A stretch of 64,000 bases of DNA from Chitinophaga pendula (GTDB lineage Bacteria; Bacteroidota; Bacteroidia; Chitinophagales; Chitinophagaceae): contig NZ_CP077769.1 in NCBI RefSeq assembly GCF_020386615.1, forward strand, positions 124,001 through 188,000. Reading direction: 5' to 3'. This document shows, piece after piece, positions 62,586 through 64,000 of the stretch (the stretch's first letter is position 1; every line of letters begins with the position of its first letter). A model generated the notes under the pieces. It had not been told where the DNA came from. It saw only the letters and a list, made by a program, of their open reading frames with translations, and searched no databases. A program made the position numbers and the translations under genes.

Positions 62586-64000
62586 ATGAAGAAAATTATC
62601 TTTAGTATCATCATATTCATCGCCTTCCCCAGCGTACTTACATCCTGTAAAAAATACCTGGATGAACCGTTCGATAACAGACTGGAAATTAAGAACGTGG
62701 AAGATTATGCCGGCGTTGCTAAAAGCGCTTACCCGGTGCGATACGACCTCTTTACAGAAGTTTTAACGGATAACTATAAACTGGTATCCAACCTGATGCA
62801 AGGTGCCTGGAAACCGATATACATACCCTTGTATCTCTTCAAAGATGATTATGACTACATATTGAACTACAACTCTCCTGCTACCGCTTACAGGGGATAT
62901 TACAGCAAGATATATATGGCCAATGTCGTGATAGAAAATGTAATGGCAGCAGCAGGAGATACCCGCAAAAAAGAGGTCGTATTAGCAGAAGCACTACTGA
63001 TCCGCTCCTATTGCTACTTTATATTGACCAATCTATTCGGTAAACACTACAATCCCGCCACATACGACAAAGACCTCGCCGTACCACTCGAATTGAACGT
63101 AAATAAATCCAACAGACCGGTATACGCCAGGGCGACCGTCAAACAGGCATACGACCAGATCGAAAAAGACCTGTACCAGGCCATCGATATCTTCGAAAAA
63201 TATCCGTCAGAAGTGCCGTCCAGTCCATATCGGTTTTCACTGGCATCTGCCTATGCTTTCGCTACCAGGCTGAACCTCTACCAGTCCAACTTTGAGAAGA
63301 CAGTCCTCTACGCCGACAAAGCCATCGGTCAGAAAGGTCGTGTACTGAGAGACCTCAAAAAAGACCGCGATGTACTATATGCAGCCGGATGGAACTTTTT
63401 TTCACAACAGTTTAATGATCCTTCCTCCCATCCCAATATCCTGCTGGCAGTTCAGTCAGACTACGTACATGAACCCTTCGGTAATAATTGGGGCGGATTC
63501 TATATCACCGAAGAAGCATTGAATATCTTCGCCGTCAATGATTACAGAAATGCCATAACAACCAATGCAGGTACCGTAATAGACAACGCTACTTATATGG
63601 TAAAAAATAGAACAGACTGGCAAAAGTCCCGCTATTCCTATTTCAATATGGAAGAAGTATTGCTGTCCCGCGCAGAGGCTAACCTCAGGAAAGCAGCACC
63701 CGACCCTGCCACCGCTATTCAGGACCTGGAAGAACTGAGAAAAGTAAGAATGGTCACCTATACACCACTCAATACCGCTGGTATGGACAACGCCGCGTTG
63801 CTGAAACTCGTATATGATCAACGCCGCGTCGAATTCCTGACAGAAGGACTCAGATGGTTCGATGTCAAAAGGTTGGGAATAAAAGTAGCACACAAACTGG
63901 ATCAGTTTTCTAATACCATCGATGCTACATTGCTACCCAATGATCCGAGAACAGCCTTGCAGATCCCGCTTAACGCAAGAATAGGTAATCCCGTATTGGA
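62586..64000 (+). CDS. RagB/SusD-family lipoprotein, partial (runs off window end)
   Basis: At least 471 residues, open to the last base of the window. Lipobox VLTSC with Cys21. SusD landmarks are AEALLIRSYCYFILTNLFG, SRAEANLRKA and VYDQRRVEFLTEGLRWFDVKRLG. The last visible residues (LQIPLNARIGNPVL) are near the normal C-terminus of the family, so only a few residues are missing. It starts 11 bp after SusC and works as its surface substrate-binding partner. Confidence 0.93.
   Translation, partial: MKKIIFSIIIFIAFPSVLTSCKKYLDEPFDNRLEIKNVEDYAGVAKSAYPVRYDLFTEVLTDNYKLVSNLMQGAWKPIYIPLYLFKDDYDYILNYNSPATAYRGYYSKIYMANVVIENVMAAAGDTRKKEVVLAEALLIRSYCYFILTNLFGKHYNPATYDKDLAVPLELNVNKSNRPVYARATVKQAYDQIEKDLYQAIDIFEKYPSEVPSSPYRFSLASAYAFATRLNLYQSNFEKTVLYADKAIGQKGRVLRDLKKDRDVLYAAGWNFFSQQFNDPSSHPNILLAVQSDYVHEPFGNNWGGFYITEEALNIFAVNDYRNAITTNAGTVIDNATYMVKNRTDWQKSRYSYFNMEEVLLSRAEANLRKAAPDPATAIQDLEELRKVRMVTYTPLNTAGMDNAALLKLVYDQRRVEFLTEGLRWFDVKRLGIKVAHKLDQFSNTIDATLLPNDPRTALQIPLNARIGNPVL

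Overview
The window looks like a chromosomal piece of a Bacteroidota genome, most likely Chitinophaga or a close relative. The signs are type IX secretion (T9SS) C-terminal sorting domains with a PorP/SprF partner, two SusC/SusD pairs (one with an ECF sigma factor and FecR), LytS/LytTR signalling, a Bacteroidetes-type lanthipeptide leader, and many TAnnTTTG promoter -7 boxes just upstream of genes. No rRNA, tRNA, CRISPR array, insertion sequence or prophage gene was seen. The genus is an inference.

Layout. 0.2-9 kb: two tandem 1.2 k-residue T9SS-exported surface proteins and a SprF-like partner, followed by a 54-codon gene on the other strand. 9-11.2 kb: a GlcD-like FAD oxidase and a small outer-membrane protein. 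11.3-16.1 kb (minus strand): a compact five-gene unit of a lanthipeptide-leader-like peptide, a secreted S41 protease, two LytS-type kinases and a LytTR regulator. 16.6-28.8 kb: mostly housekeeping and metabolism (phosphonatase-like hydrolase plus FAD oxidase, two sodium:solute symporters, LOG protein, O-methyltransferase, LysM glucosaminidase, Hpt, vWA protein, RlmK-like methyltransferase). 28.8-42.5 kb: a biosynthetic cluster with a 3,686-residue NRPS (C-A-T-C-A-T-C-A-T-C, hand-read codes Thr-Thr-Val) divergent from a 3-hydroxyacyl-CoA dehydrogenase and a free ACP, plus an O-methyltransferase. 42.7-51.9 kb (minus): ECF sigma/FecR/SusC/SusD/lipoprotein/TlpA locus. 52-59 kb: DnaJ, GrpE, RlmI-like methyltransferase, secreted Sel1-like protein, a protein that is little more than a T9SS sorting domain, a peroxiredoxin and an acyltransferase. 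59.2-64 kb: a second SusC/SusD pair, with SusD cut by the window end.

The strongest unusual signal is at 11.3-16.1 kb. The two adjacent kinases are complementary half-enzymes. The first keeps the phospho-acceptor His184 but has lost the ATP-binding N- and G-boxes. The second keeps both boxes but has Ser183 where the histidine should be. Together they could form one working kinase as a heterodimer. They sit behind a secreted protease and a candidate modified-peptide gene and in front of a LytTR regulator, which suggests an exported-peptide sensing system. The second strong signal is the NRPS cluster. Its two Thr-specific A-T units are almost identical in DNA although the flanking C domains differ, it ends in a C domain with no thioesterase, and it is paired with an incomplete methoxymalonyl-ACP-like gene set without any PKS.
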